From: CAXMMR01 sp963692975 | Lineage (GTDB): Bacteria; Pseudomonadota; Alphaproteobacteria; Acetobacterales; Acetobacteraceae | Direction: 5' to 3' | Assembly (NCBI GenBank): GCA_963692975.2 | Contig: CAXMMR010000007.1 | Coordinates: 173,868-237,867 of the forward strand | Length of the DNA stretch: 64,000 nucleotides | Shown here: positions 34,402 to 43,903 of the stretch, piece by piece | Position numbering within the stretch: position 1 is the stretch's first letter | Layout: the number at the start of each line of letters is the position of its first letter | The notes under the pieces: model-generated | The model's input: only the letters and a program-made list of their open reading frames with translations | Database searches by the model: none | What the model was told of the DNA's origin: nothing | Made by a program: the position numbers and the translations under genes

Positions 34402-35801
34402 TGTCGACGCAGATCCTGATGCCGGCGCTCAGCCCGACGATGACCGAGGGCAAGCTCGCGCGCTGGCTGATCAAGGAGGGTGCGGCGGTGCACGCCGGCG
34501 ACGTCATCGCCGAGATCGAGACCGACAAGGCGACGATGGAGGTGGAGGCGGTCGACGAGGGCACGCTCGCCCGTATCCTGATCGACGAAGGCACCGACGG
34601 TGTGGCGGTGAACACGCCGATCGCCGTGCTGTCCGGGCAGGGCGAGGCGCCGGACGCGCCGATCACCGCCGAGGACGCGCCGCTGCCGCGCGTTGCCGCC
34701 GAAGGTGAGGGGATGCGCGAGATCGCCGACCGCTCGGCGCAGAACTGGTCGGCCGAGCTCGGCGCCACGCCGGCGCCCGAGCGGACCGCAAGCGACAAGG
34801 GTGGGGACGACAAGGATTGGGGTCCGACCGCCTCCATCACCGTGCGCGAGGCGCTGCGCGACGCCATGGCGGCGGAGCTGCGCGCCGATGACAGCGTGTT
34901 CCTGATGGGCGAGGAGGTCGCGCAGTATCAAGGCGCCTACAAGATCAGCCAGGGCCTGCTCGACGAGTTCGGCCCGCGCCGCATCATCGACACGCCGATC
35001 ACCGAGCACGGGTTTACCGGCGTCGGCGTGGGTGCGGCGATGGCCGGGCTGAAGCCCATCGTCGAGTTCATGACCTTCAACTTCGCCATGCAGGCGATCG
35101 ACCAGATCATCAATTCGGCCGCCAAGACGCTCTACATGTCCGGCGGCCAGATGGGTTGCCCGATCGTCTTCCGCGGCCCGAACGGCGCCGCCTCGCGCGT
35201 CGCCGCCCAGCACAGCCAGGACTATGCCAGCTGGTACGCGCACTGCCCCGGCCTGAAGGTGCTCGCGCCGTATTCGGCCGCCGACGCCAAGGGATTGCTG
35301 CGCGCGGCGATCCGAGACCCCAACCCGGTGGTCTTCCTCGAGAACGAGATCCTGTACGGCCAGCATTTCGACTGCCCGGTCGCGGAGGATTTCATCCTGC
35401 CGATCGGGCGCGCCAAGATCGAGCGGGTCGGCACCGACGTGACCATCGTCGCCTACTCGATCATGGTCGGCGTCGCGCTCAAGGCCGCCGAGGCGCTCGC
35501 CGCGGACGGCATCGAGGCCGAGGTGATCAACCTGCGCTCGCTGCGCCCTCTCGACACCGAAACGATCATCGCGAGCGTGAAGAAGACCTCCCGCCTGGTC
35601 ACGGTGGAGGAGGGCTGGCCCTATGCCGGCATCGGCTCCGAGGTCGTGATGGTGGCGATCGAGCAGGCGTTCGACTGGCTTGATGCGCCGCCGGTGCGCG
35701 TCGCCGGCCACGACGTGCCGCTACCCTACGCCGCCAACCTCGAGAAGCTGGCCTTGCCGCAGCCGGATTGGGTGATCGCCGCGGTGAAGAAGATCGTCTG
35801 A
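34401..35801 (+). CDS. pdhB: Pyruvate dehydrogenase E1 beta subunit with N-terminal lipoyl domain
   Basis: 466 residues. Residues 1-80 form a lipoyl domain with lipoylated lysine in AEIETDKATMEVEAVDEG, followed by a flexible linker of about 60 residues. The E1-beta core then contains VREALRDAMAAELRADD, LMGEEVAQYQGAYKISQGL, ITEHGFTGVGVGAAMAGL and NLRSLRPLDTETI. A lipoyl domain fused to E1-beta is characteristic of alphaproteobacterial PDH. It overlaps pdhA and pdhC by one base each. Confidence 0.97.
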   Translation: MSTQILMPALSPTMTEGKLARWLIKEGAAVHAGDVIAEIETDKATMEVEAVDEGTLARILIDEGTDGVAVNTPIAVLSGQGEAPDAPITAEDAPLPRVAAEGEGMREIADRSAQNWSAELGATPAPERTASDKGGDDKDWGPTASITVREALRDAMAAELRADDSVFLMGEEVAQYQGAYKISQGLLDEFGPRRIIDTPITEHGFTGVGVGAAMAGLKPIVEFMTFNFAMQAIDQIINSAAKTLYMSGGQMGCPIVFRGPNGAASRVAAQHSQDYASWYAHCPGLKVLAPYSAADAKGLLRAAIRDPNPVVFLENEILYGQHFDCPVAEDFILPIGRAKIERVGTDVTIVAYSIMVGVALKAAEALAADGIEAEVINLRSLRPLDTETIIASVKKTSRLVTVEEGWPYAGIGSEVVMVAIEQAFDWLDAPPVRVAGHDVPLPYAANLEKLALPQPDWVIAAVKKIV

Positions 35802-37091
35802 TGGCCACCAACATTCTGATGCCGGCGCTGAGCCCGACGATGACCGAGGGCACGCTGGCGCGCTGGCTCAAGCGCGAGGGCGAGAGCGTGTTGGCCGGCG
35901 ACGTCATTGCCGAGATCGAGACCGACAAGGCGACGATGGAGGTGGAGGCGGTCGACGAGGGCGTGCTCGGCCGCATCCTGGTCGCCGACGGCACCGCCAA
36001 CGTCGCCGTCAACGCGCCGATCGCGGTGCTGGTCCAGCAGGGCGAACGCGTGCCCGATGCCGGCGCGCCGGAGGCCCGATCATCCGAGCCGGCAAAGCCG
36101 AAGCCTCAGAGCGCCGACAGCTCGGCCAAGGGTGCCACGCCCTCCCACGCACCGGTCGGGCCCGCCGCCGCCGCGACACCGCCGGGCCGCATCTTTGCCT
36201 CGCCGCTCGCCCGGCGGGTCGCCAAGGACCGCGGCATCGACCTCACCGCGCTGAAGGGCAGCGGGCCGAACGGCCGCATCGTCCGCGCCGACGTCGAGCA
36301 CGCGCGCCACACTGCTGCGCCGCCTGCGCCCACTCCTTCACCGCTCGCCAAGGCGCCACCCGCGCCATCGCAGCCGGCGGCGTCCGCCGCGGGCAGCCCA
36401 CCAGGCGGTGCCGAACACCTCGATGCGCCGCGTGATCGCGCGGCGGCTCACCGAGAGCAAGCAGTTCGTCCCGCATTTCTACGTCTCGATCGACGTGGAG
36501 CTCGACGCGCTGCTCACGCTGCGCACGCAGCTCAATGCGCAGTCCGCCGCCGAGGGACCGGGCGCCTTCAAGCTGTCGGTCAACGACCTGCTGATCAAGG
36601 CTGCGGCAGTGACGCTGCGGCGCGTGCCGCGCGTCAACGCGAGCTACACCGACGAGGCGGTGCTGCTCTACGACGACGCCGACATCTCGATGGCGGTCGC
36701 GATCTCCGACGGCCTCATCACCCCGATCATCCGCCAGGCCGACCGCAAGAGCGTCGTCGCCATCAGCAACGAAGCGAGAGACCTGGTTGCGCGCGCGCGC
36801 GCCGGCAAGCTCAAGCCGGCCGAGTTCCAGGGTGGAACGTTCTCGATCTCCAACATGGGCATGTACGGCGTCACCAGCTTCTCGGCGATCCTTAATCCGC
36901 CGCAGGGCGGCATCCTCGCCATCGCCGCCGGCGTGCCGCGCGCCATCGTGCGCGACGGGCAGCTGGCGGTGGCGACGGTGATGACGGCGACGCTGTCGGC
37001 CGACCATCGGGTGATCGACGGCGCGCTCGCCGCCGAGTGGGTGGCGGCGTTCAAGGCGGTGGTGGAGCAGCCGCTGAGCCTGATGCTGTGA
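35801..37091 (+). CDS. pdhC: Dihydrolipoamide acetyltransferase (PDH E2), frame broken once
   Basis: Acetyl-transfer core of the PDH complex. The first frame gives a lipoyl domain (EIETDKATMEVEAVDEGVLG) and the peripheral-subunit-binding domain (FASPLARRVAKDRGIDLTAL, GPNGRIVRADVE). The catalytic domain continues in the next frame from VPNTSMRRVIARRLTESKQF to the active-site ATLSADHRVIDGALAAEW. Removing one C from the CCC at 36397-36399 joins them as AGSHQAVPNTSMRR and yields a normal 429-residue protein. This is therefore probably a sequence error; a true frameshift mutation is the alternative. Confidence 0.9.
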
Positions 37092-37093
37092 CG

Positions 37094-37577
37094 ATGACGC
37101 TGCGGGCGGCGTGTGTCGACGACGTGCCGATATTGCTCGACCTGATCACGCAATTAGCGCGCTACGAGCGTCTCGAGGCGGCTGCGGTGGCAACGCCGGC
37201 GCTGCTGGAGCGTCATCTGTTCGGCCAAGCGCCGCGCGCCCACGCGCTGCTGGCCGAGCGGGACGGCGAGCCCTGCGGCTTCGCGCTCTGGTTCTTCAGC
37301 TTCAGCACGTTCACCGGGCGGCCGACGCTGTTTCGTCGAGGACGTGTTCGTCCGCGAGGCGTCGCGCGGGTGCGGCATCGGACGGAGCATTTTCGCCGAG
37401 CTCGCGCGGCAGGCCGTGGCGGCGGAGTGCGCGCGGATGGAGTGGTCGGTGCTTGACTGGAATGAACCGGCGATCGGCTTCTACCGCAGCATCGGCGCGG
37501 AAGGCCTGGATGACTGGACGGTGCAGCGGCTCGCGGGCGGGTCGCTGCTGACCCTCGCAGGAGAAGCGCATGGCTGA
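37094..37577 (+). CDS. GNAT-family N-acetyltransferase, frame broken once
   Basis: Predicted small-molecule acetyltransferase. The first frame gives MTLRAACVDDVPILLDLITQ to FSTFTGRPTLF. The second resumes at VEDVFVREASRGCGIGRSIF, the acetyl-CoA-binding motif A, and ends WNEPAIGFYRSIGAEGLDDW. Deleting one T from the TTT at 37331-37333 reads LFVEDVFVRE without interruption and gives 160 residues, the family length (spermidine/diamine acetyltransferase-like). It sits between pdhC and lpdA, starting 2 nt after pdhC and overlapping lpdA by 8 nt. Confidence 0.82.
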
Positions 37578-38975
37578 TGCCCAGCAGTTTCGATCGTTAT
37601 CGTTCTCGGCGGCGGGCCTGGCGGCTACGTCGCCGCGATCCGCGCCGCGCAGCTCGGCATGAAGACCGCCGTCGTCGAACGCGAGCATCTCGGCGGTATC
37701 TGCCTGAATTGGGGCTGCATTCCGACCAAGGCGTTGCTGCGCTCGTCGGAGATCAACCACCTGCTGCACCATCTCGACGAGTTCGGCTTTGCGGCCGAGA
37801 ACATCCGTTTTGATCTTGAAAAGGTCGTGGCGCGCAGCCGCCGCATCAGCAAGCAGCTTGCCGGCGGCGTCGGCTTTCTGCTCAAGAAGAATAAGGTCGC
37901 TACGTTTGACGGCAGCGGCCGGCTCGCCGGCCGCGACACCGTCGCCGTCGAGAAGGACGGCAAGCCGGTGGCGACCCTGAGCGCGCCGCACGTTATTCTG
38001 GCGACCGGCGCCCGCGCCCGCCCGCTGCCTGGGCTCGAGGCCGACGGCAGGCTGGTCTGGACCTATCGCGAGGCGATGGTGCCGCCGCTGATGCCGAAAT
38101 CGCTGCTGGTGGTCGGCTCCGGCGCGATCGGCATCGAGTTCGCCAGCTTCTTCGCCAACATGGGCGCAAGCGTCACCGTCGTCGAAGTGTTGGACCGCAT
38201 CCTGCCGGTGGAGGACGAGGAGATCGGCGCCTTCGCCCGCAAGGCGTTCGAGGCGCAAGGCATCCGCATCCTGACCGCCGCCAGGCTCGGCGCCGTTCGA
38301 AAAGATGCTGACAGTGTCAGCATCGAGGTCAATATTGGCGGCAAGGCCGAGACGATCACCGTGGATCGCGTGATCTCGGCGATCGGCATCATCGGCAACA
38401 CCGAGGGGCTCGGCTTGGAGGGCACCGCCGTCAAGGTCGAGAAGACGCATGTGCTGATTGACGAGTTCTGCCGCACCGGCGAGCCCGGCGTCTATGCGAT
38501 CGGCGACCTCGCCGGCGCGCCTTGGCTCGCGCACAAGGCAAGCCACGAAGGCGTCGTCTGCGTCGAGAAGATCGCCGGCGTGCCGGACGTGCATCCGATC
38601 GACTGGAGCAACATCCCCGGCTGCACCTATTGCCGTCCGCAGATCGCCTCCGTGGGCCTCACCGAGGCCGCCGCCCGCCACGCCGGCCACGAGCTGCGCG
38701 TCGGCCGTTTCCCCTTCATCGGCAACGGCAAGGCGATCGCCATGGGCGAACCCGACGGCATGGTGAAGGTTGTGTTCGACGCCGGGAGCGGCGCATTGCT
38801 CGGCGCTCATATGGTGGGCGCCGAGGTCACCGAAATGATCCAGGGCTACGCCATCGCCCGCACGTTGGAGACCACCGAGGTCGAGCTGATGCACACCGTC
38901 TTTCCGCATCCGACCGTGAGCGAAACGATGCACGAGGCGGTGCTGGGCGCCTGGAACCGGGCGATCCATTTCTAG
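37570..38975 (+). CDS. lpdA: Dihydrolipoyl dehydrogenase (E3), N-terminus out of frame
   Basis: FAD enzyme reoxidising lipoyl groups of PDH. The main frame covers GGICLNWGCIPTKALL (redox cysteines), SLLVVGSGAIGIEFASFFAN (NAD-binding), YAIGDLAGAPWLAHKA, and the C-terminal HTVFPHPTVSETMHEAV. The expected N-terminus starts at the ATG at 37570 (MADAQQF) but is one frame away from LGGGPGGYVAAIRAAQLG. Removing one T at 37588-37590 and the C at 37595 reads QFDVIVLGGGPGG and gives 467 residues, the normal length. Sequence error is suspected. Confidence 0.92.
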
Positions 38976-39134
38976 GCAAGGCCAGGGGCTTTGCCCCTGG
39001 ACCCCATTAAAGGCGAAGCCTTTAAAATCCATTCATTGTCAGCGCTCCTCGTGGATGGGGGTCTGGGGCCTCGGGCCCCGTCGTGCGACTGCACGCTGCG
39101 CGTGACGGGTCCAGGGCAGAGCTCTGGCCTTTCT
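38976..39134. repeat. Modular composite hairpin repeat, forward, with extra hairpin module
   Basis: Starts on the base after the lpdA stop: GCAAGGCCAGGGGC/GCCCCTGGACCCC, AAAGGCGAAGCCTTT and AAAATCCATT. The right half carries an inserted module GTCGTGCGACTGCACGCTGC then GCGTGACG before GGTCCAGGGC/GCTCTGGCCTTTCT. Confidence 0.88.
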
Positions 39135-39212
39135 AAAGTGCCAGCACCCACCTCAACTGTTTATTAATGTATGCGGCGCAGGATCGCTCTATCGAACAGA
39201 TGGAGACCGGCC

Positions 39213-39515
39213 GTGGCCGAGAGCACGCTTGTCAATCGCAACATAACTGCCAGCGGCAAGCGCACGAGCATGCGTCTGGAGCCGGAGCTTTGGAACGGTC
39301 TGCAGGAGATCTGCCGGCGCGAGCGTGCTGACCTCAGCACGATGGTTCGCCGCATCCATAAGGAGAGCGGCGGCGGCGGGCGCACCAGCGCGGTGCGCGT
39401 CTACGTGCTGCGCTACTTTCGCGCCGCGACGACGGAGGAGGGGCATCGCTCGGTCGGTCATGGCTCCATGCCGGAGTCGGGCGGCAATCACCACGCTCGC
39501 GCTGCCGCCATGTGA
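39213..39515 (+). CDS. Ribbon-helix-helix domain protein (RHH_4-like)
   Basis: Small putative DNA-binding protein. About 100 residues from a GTG with GGAGA upstream; an ATG at 39171 is an alternative start. The core NITASGKRTSMRLEPELWN followed by GLQEICRRERADLSTMVRRI matches the beta-strand plus two-helix RHH_4 pattern, and TSAVRVYVLRYFR follows. The C-terminal 25 residues are low complexity. It lies between lpdA and tRNA-Phe, just outside the integrated element. Confidence 0.78.
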   Translation: MAESTLVNRNITASGKRTSMRLEPELWNGLQEICRRERADLSTMVRRIHKESGGGGRTSAVRVYVLRYFRAATTEEGHRSVGHGSMPESGGNHHARAAAM

Positions 39516-39637
39516 GGCGCGGCCGGCCCCGGCCGCACGTTGCGAACAGGGTGCCGAAACGGCTGGGCTGACCTTGAAAGCCGCAGGAGGCTGGGCTAAC
39601 TCCTGGCGCCTGCGACGGGCCGACGCGTCGGCCCTGC

Positions 39638-39713
39638 GCCCAGGTAGCTCAGTTGGTAGAGCATGCGACTGAAAATCGCAGTGTCGGTGGTTCGATTCCG
39701 CCCCTGGGCACCA
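39638..39713 (+). tRNA. tRNA-Phe (GAA)
   Basis: 76 nt with encoded CCA. The acceptor stem GCCCAGG pairs with CCTGGGC; D-arm GCTC/GAGC; anticodon loop CTGAAAA with GAA anticodon; T-arm contains TTCGATT. An integrase remnant begins about 210 bp downstream, so the 3' end is the attachment site (attL). Confidence 0.97.
39693..39711 (+). other. attL core of the tRNA-Phe island
   Basis: Last 19 bases of the T-arm/acceptor region of tRNA-Phe. An imperfect copy (17 of 19 identical) lies at 45346-45364 in the same orientation. Confidence 0.65.
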
Positions 39714-39871
39714 TTGCCCCTTACTCTACCGCTTCTCTCAACCGCCGTTCCTACGCCATTTCACGCTTAAATCATTGATCTGGCTTAAAACTGAGCCGGG
39801 TTAGCGTGTTGTGGTGTGTTGCCGGATACTACCTCGCACCGCCGGTATCGATCGCCTGTTGATGGTAGCTT

Positions 39872-39900
39872 TGTTGGTATCCGCGCCCCCTGTTGGTATC
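39872..39900 (+). promoter_or_regulatory. Direct repeats TGTTGGTATC upstream of the integrase (probable arm-type sites)
   Basis: Two exact 10-bp copies at 39872-39881 and 39891-39900, spaced 19 bp start to start, between tRNA-Phe and the integrase start. Direct repeats in this position are typical arm-type integrase-binding sites. Inference from position and repetition. Confidence 0.5.
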
Positions 39901-39922
39901 GTCCCTGCAAGGAGGTCAAGCG

Positions 39923-40557
39923 ATGCCGCTAACGGATGCGAAATGCCGGTCCGTCCAGTCGGGACCTAAGCTCCAGAAGTTGACCGACGGCGGCGGATTG
40001 CAGCTCTGAGTACAGCCGAACGGCGCTCGGCTGTGTCGATTCGCCTATGGATTTGGCAGCAAGCAGAAGCTTCTAGCGCTCGGCGTCCATCCAACGATCC
40101 CCTTGATTCGAGTCCGCCAGATGCGGGAGGACGCCAGGCGTCTCCTGGCCGATGGCCACGACCCGGCAGTCGAAAAGAAGCGCCAGGCTCAGGCCCGATC
40201 GGACGCGCCGACGTTCTGCGGCGTTGGCACGGAATACGTGGCCAAGCTGAAGCGAGAAGCTCGATCGGAAGTGACACTTGCCAAGACACACGGGCTGCTC
40301 GGGTTTGCCAACGCGGAGTTCGGCGATGATCCGATCCGTGAGATTACGGCGCAGGCCATCCTGAAGGTGCTGCAGACCCTTGAAGTTAGAGGGCGCTACG
40401 AGTCGGCACGACGGCTCCGATCGACGGTCGGAAGCGTCTTCCGATATGCTATCGCCACTGCTCGCGCCGAAACCGACCCGACCTATGCCCTGTGCGGCGC
40501 CCTCACTCAGGTAAAGTCGACACCGCGGGCCGTGCTCACGGAGCCCGGGCAGGTCGG
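39923..40557 (+). pseudogene. P4-type tyrosine integrase remnant
   Basis: Starts with ATG behind a strong AAGGAGGT. The N-terminal arm-binding domain (DUF4102 type) is recognisable: MPLTDAKCRSVQSGPKLQKL, DGGGLQL, then VQPNGARLCRFAYGFGSKQK and LLALGVHPTIPL. It is interrupted by TGA at 40006-40008. The core-binding domain follows (EVTLAKTHGLLGFANAEFGD, ARRLRSTVGSVFRYAIATAR). Homology stops at about 40557 (RAVLTEPGQVG), where an out-of-frame ParB fragment begins. The whole catalytic domain is missing, so it cannot be active. Confidence 0.85.
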
Positions 40558-40979
40558 CTGCAGGACCCGGCGCTGCTCGACCAACTCGTCACCGAGAAGC
40601 TCCGGCGCGAGGCGGACGCTGTGGCTGCCGAGGGCTGGAAGTGGATCGAGGTCGCACCCGACTTCGCCTATGGCCACCATTTCGGGCTCCGGCAGCTCCG
40701 CGCGAGCCGGTTGCATGTTCAGTCGAGGAGGAGGCGACGCGGGACGCCTTGCGGGAGGAGTATGACCGGCTCGAGGAGGAGTATGCGGGTGACGAGGACC
40801 TGCCGGAGGAGATCGATCGACGCTTCGGCGAGATCGAGACCATGCTTGGCACGCTGGCAGATCGGCCGGCGACGTTCGCGTCGGGGGAGATCGCTCGCGG
40901 CGGAGCATTTGTCAGCATCGACGGCGCCGGCGCGCTGGAGGTTGAGCGAGGCTACAGCCGACCAGAAGACGAACTGCCG
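40558..40979 (+). pseudogene. C-terminal fragment of a large ParB-family partition protein
   Basis: Matches the C-terminal part of the long ParB proteins carried by alphaproteobacterial plasmids and integrative elements. LQDPALLDQLVTEKLRREAD then EGWKWIEVAPDFAYGHHFGL in one frame; after a frame change near 40700, VEEEATRDALREEYDRLEEE, RFGEIETMLGTLADRPATF, and FVSIDGAGALEVERGYSRPE in another. The N-terminal DNA-binding part and true C-terminus are absent. Joined directly to the integrase on the left and DUF2493 on the right. Confidence 0.75.
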
Positions 40980-40980
40980 A

Positions 40981-41709
40981 TCCCTCGAAGACCTGCTCTG
41001 GTCCACCGTCAACTTGTTCCATCGTGCCGCCGACCGGGTCGAACGCGAGCTGGACACGAACGAGCAGGCGCAGCGTCGCAGCCAAAAGGATCAGGACGGT
41101 TCGGAAATCCGGTCGGTCGAGCTGGAGCGGCTGCTGGCCAAGGGCCTGACGCTGATCGAGCGACGCAACGCCTTCGAGGTCATGCGCGACGGCGCGGCCG
41201 ACCTGTTCGAGACGCACACCGGATCCACAGGGCGACCGCGCGCCGGCTCGAAGATGAACCATCGCACCCTGACCGCGGCGGTGATCGATAGCCGCGACTT
41301 TCTGGCGGCCAAGCGACGGGCCGAGACCGAGGTGATGGTGCCGCCCGGTCCCAAGGTGGCGTTCACCGGCGGATACGAGTGCAACGACCATCAGGCGATC
41401 TGGGCGGCGCTCGACCGGGTGCACATCAAGCATCCTGGGATGGTGCTGCTGCATGGTGGATCACCGAAGTGCGCCGAGCGGATCGCCGCTTGCTGGGCCG
41501 ACAACCGCAAGGTGCCGCAGGTCGCCTTCAAGCCCGACTTTGCCCGACACAAGAATGCGGCGCCGTTCAAGCGCAACGACCAATTGCTCGACGTGCTGCC
41601 GATCGGGGTCGTGGTGTTTCCGGGCTCAGGCATTTCGGACAACCTGGCCGACAAAGCCCGCAAGCTCGGCATTCCACTGCTCGACTATCGCAAAGGAGGT
41701 GGGGCATGA
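40981..41709 (+). pseudogene. N-terminally truncated DUF2493 (SLOG-fold, YspA-related) protein
   Basis: About 242 residues in one frame with a normal C-terminus. SLEDLLWSTVNLFHRAADRV, DGSEIRSVELERLLAKGLTL, DSRDFLAAKRRAETEVMVPP, then the nucleotide-binding-like DUF2493 core VAFTGGYECNDHQAIWAALD, VLLHGGSPKCAERIAACWAD, and FPGSGISDNLADKARKLGIP. Intact homologues on plasmids and integrative elements carry some 80 further N-terminal residues. Whether the fragment is translated is unknown; no start with a ribosome binding site is seen at the junction. Confidence 0.75.
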
Positions 41710-41868
41710 ACCCCGCAGATTGCCGCTGACCCGACATCCCGCAAAAGCGGCCTTGCACAGAGTCGCTGTTGAGCATGCGTGCCTCTTGCGGAGTAAAGTC
41801 ACTCACGCCATCCGACCGGGACACAACCAGCGAGACAAGGTGAAAGCGTAGACCAGGAGGATCGCATC

Positions 41869-42276
41869 ATGATGCTCGGCGTCGTCTTCGGCCTGCTCGG
41901 CATTGGTATGCTGATCACGTTCATGTTCAAAATGGCCGTCCTCGCTCTACCGCAGTTCGTCGCTGTCACTACTGGCAGAGCAGCCTACGAGATGGGCACT
42001 GGTGCGTTGGGCGCGATCGTCGTGGGGTTCATCGCAGGCGCTGCTGCCCTCGGCGTTGGGCAGGCCGTCCTGACTATGACCTGCTCAACGGTCATCCGTA
42101 TCTCTGTCGTACTCGCCTTCACGGCGCCGGCTGCCTTCGCGGGCTACCACGTCGTGCTAGGGCTGTCGCACATCGGCGGCGCCCAGGGGTGTGGGAGTAG
42201 ATCTTCGCGCCATCGGCTCGATTGCTATGGGCGCTGCTTTGACCTTGTTCTGCCGTCGCGCTGGAGGCCGAGCTAA
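41869..42276 (+). CDS. Small integral membrane protein of integrative elements
   Basis: 135 residues, ATG preceded by GGAGG. Three or more hydrophobic segments: LGVVFGLLGIGMLITFMFK, GALGAIVVGFIAGAAALGVG, and ISVVLAFTAPAAFAGYHVVL. Similar small membrane proteins accompany ParB/DUF2493/DUF736 genes on alphaproteobacterial elements (from memory, not searched). The last 35 residues (CGSRSSRHRLDCYGR) are not hydrophobic and look frameshifted relative to a GSIAMGAALTLF-like end in another frame. Function unknown. Confidence 0.6.
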   Translation: MMLGVVFGLLGIGMLITFMFKMAVLALPQFVAVTTGRAAYEMGTGALGAIVVGFIAGAAALGVGQAVLTMTCSTVIRISVVLAFTAPAAFAGYHVVLGLSHIGGAQGCGSRSSRHRLDCYGRCFDLVLPSRWRPS

Positions 42277-42622
42277 TAACCCAGGCGCCAGAGGCGAGCA
42301 TAGCCGATCAGCACGCCAGCGCCGCCAGCCATCCGGACAGAAGGGGAGGATTTGCAGCGTTCGTGCCGGAAGGCACGTGAATTTCTGACATTGGCACGCT
42401 GATTGCGCAACGCAGTTGCCGTACGACTAAGGCGCCAGAAGCGGTCTTATTCGGATGGTGTCGATATCGTGCCGCAAACCCTGGTTTAGGAACGCTTGTT
42501 AGAGATTAAACGATCGTCGGATGGGCGAGGGGCAGCTTGGTGGGCGTCATCTTGAACGGACGCCCGCCATGCCGACCGTGAGCGCGTGCGGACGTCAGAC
42601 CGAGACCGGTGCACCCCGACGA
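42277..42622. other. Intergenic stretch without a recognised gene
   Basis: 346 bp between the small membrane protein and the convergent MFS gene. A short hairpin (CGTGCC, GGAA loop, GGCACG) at about 42360-42376 is the only structure noticed. No hairpin repeats of the chromosomal families occur here, unlike the flanking core genome. Confidence 0.5.
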
Positions 42623-43903
42623 TCAGCTTGCGCTCGAACTCGGCGAGCCCAGCGATTTCTGGCCGACGACACTCGCAGGAGCTTCCTGCCTACGGCGTTC
42701 CTGCGTCATGGCGTAGACGCCAACGATGGCGGCCGCGAAGCCCGAAGCCGCACCAATGCCCAGCGCCAGGCGCGGGCCAAGATGGTTGGCCACCCATCCG
42801 ATGATGGGCGCTCCGACCGGTGTGGCGCCGAGGGCGATGCCGACGCGCAGCGCCATAACCCGTCCCCGCATGGCGGGCTCCGTCGAAAGCTGCATGAGGC
42901 TGTTCGTCGTGTTGGTGAAGGTCAGGGTGGCCACGCCAATGACGACGAGCGCGACGGCGAAGGACCAAATGTTCGGGGCGAGTGCCGCCAAGGTGCAGCC
43001 GAACCCGAAGACGCCCGCGCTGGCCAGCAGAAGACCGAAACCCGGTCGGTCGCGGCCGGCGCCCAGCAACGCTCCCGCCACTGTCCCGATCGCCATGATC
43101 GACGAGAGCAGGCCGTATCCGCGAGCGTCCGAATGGAAAACGCCGATCGCCATCGTCGAGATGAAGATCGGGAAGTTCAGGCCGAAGGTCCCGATCAGGA
43201 ACAGCATGACCAGGATCGCCTTGAGGTCTGGCCGCCCCCACACGTAGCCAAGCCCTTCGGTGAAGCTCCCTTTGCCACGGCGGGCCCGGACGTTCGGACG
43301 AAGCTCCGGCAGGCGAAGGAATGCGAGCGAGATCAGCACCGCGACGAAGGAGGCGCCGTTGATCAGGAAGGCCCAGCCGGTTCCGGCCGCAGCGATGACC
43401 ACGCCGGAAATGGCCGGGCCGATCATCCGTGCGGCGTTGAACGAGGTCGAGTTGAGGGCCACCGCATTGTGCAGGTCCTCATCTCCGACCAGTTCCGCGA
43501 TGAAGGTCTGGCGCACGGGCGCATCGAAGGCGGCCGCGGCTCCGAACAGCAACGCGAAGACGTCGACGTGCCAGAGCCGCACGATGCCCGAAACGGTCAG
43601 GATGCCGAGCGCCAGCGCCAGGCCGCCCATGGTCGCCTGCGTCGCGATCAGCAGCCTGCGCTGGTTCATGTGGTCGGCGGCGGACCCTGTCCACGGCAGT
43701 AGGAGGAGCTGCGGCCCGAACTGCAACGCCATCACCAATCCGACGGCGGACGCGTCGTGATGGGTGAGCTGGGTGAACACCAGCCAGTCCTGGGCCGTCC
43801 GCTGCACCCAGGTGCCGATATTGGAGACGAAGGCGCCGCCGACCCAGATCCGGTAGTTGAACCCGCGCAGGGATCGGAAGACGTCCCCAAGCGGCGCCGT
43901 CAC
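42623..43903 (-). CDS. MFS exporter (EntS-like, MFS_3 family) in the island
   Basis: Predicted efflux transporter. 426 residues from a GTG giving MTAPLGDVFRSLRGFNYRIW. 12 hydrophobic segments. Family motifs: GTWVQRTAQDWLVFTQLT, GSAADHMNQRRLLIATQA, and MQLSTEPAMRGRVMALRVG near the seventh to eighth helix. The start overlaps the stop of the upstream small membrane gene by 4 nt (GTGA). Third gene of a minus-strand cargo operon with an isochorismatase-like enzyme. Substrate unknown. Confidence 0.87.
   Translation of the reverse strand: MTAPLGDVFRSLRGFNYRIWVGGAFVSNIGTWVQRTAQDWLVFTQLTHHDASAVGLVMALQFGPQLLLLPWTGSAADHMNQRRLLIATQATMGGLALALGILTVSGIVRLWHVDVFALLFGAAAAFDAPVRQTFIAELVGDEDLHNAVALNSTSFNAARMIGPAISGVVIAAAGTGWAFLINGASFVAVLISLAFLRLPELRPNVRARRGKGSFTEGLGYVWGRPDLKAILVMLFLIGTFGLNFPIFISTMAIGVFHSDARGYGLLSSIMAIGTVAGALLGAGRDRPGFGLLLASAGVFGFGCTLAALAPNIWSFAVALVVIGVATLTFTNTTNSLMQLSTEPAMRGRVMALRVGIALGATPVGAPIIGWVANHLGPRLALGIGAASGFAAAIVGVYAMTQERRRQEAPASVVGQKSLGSPSSSAS

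Noticed and set aside
34146..35711. 521-codon open frame opposite pdhA/pdhB
   Set aside because: Antisense to strongly conserved PDH genes; no motif of its own.
40492..41709. A single 405-residue protein
   Set aside because: The frame joins an integrase shadow, a ParB fragment partly out of frame and a truncated DUF2493 domain; only the last part matches a real protein.
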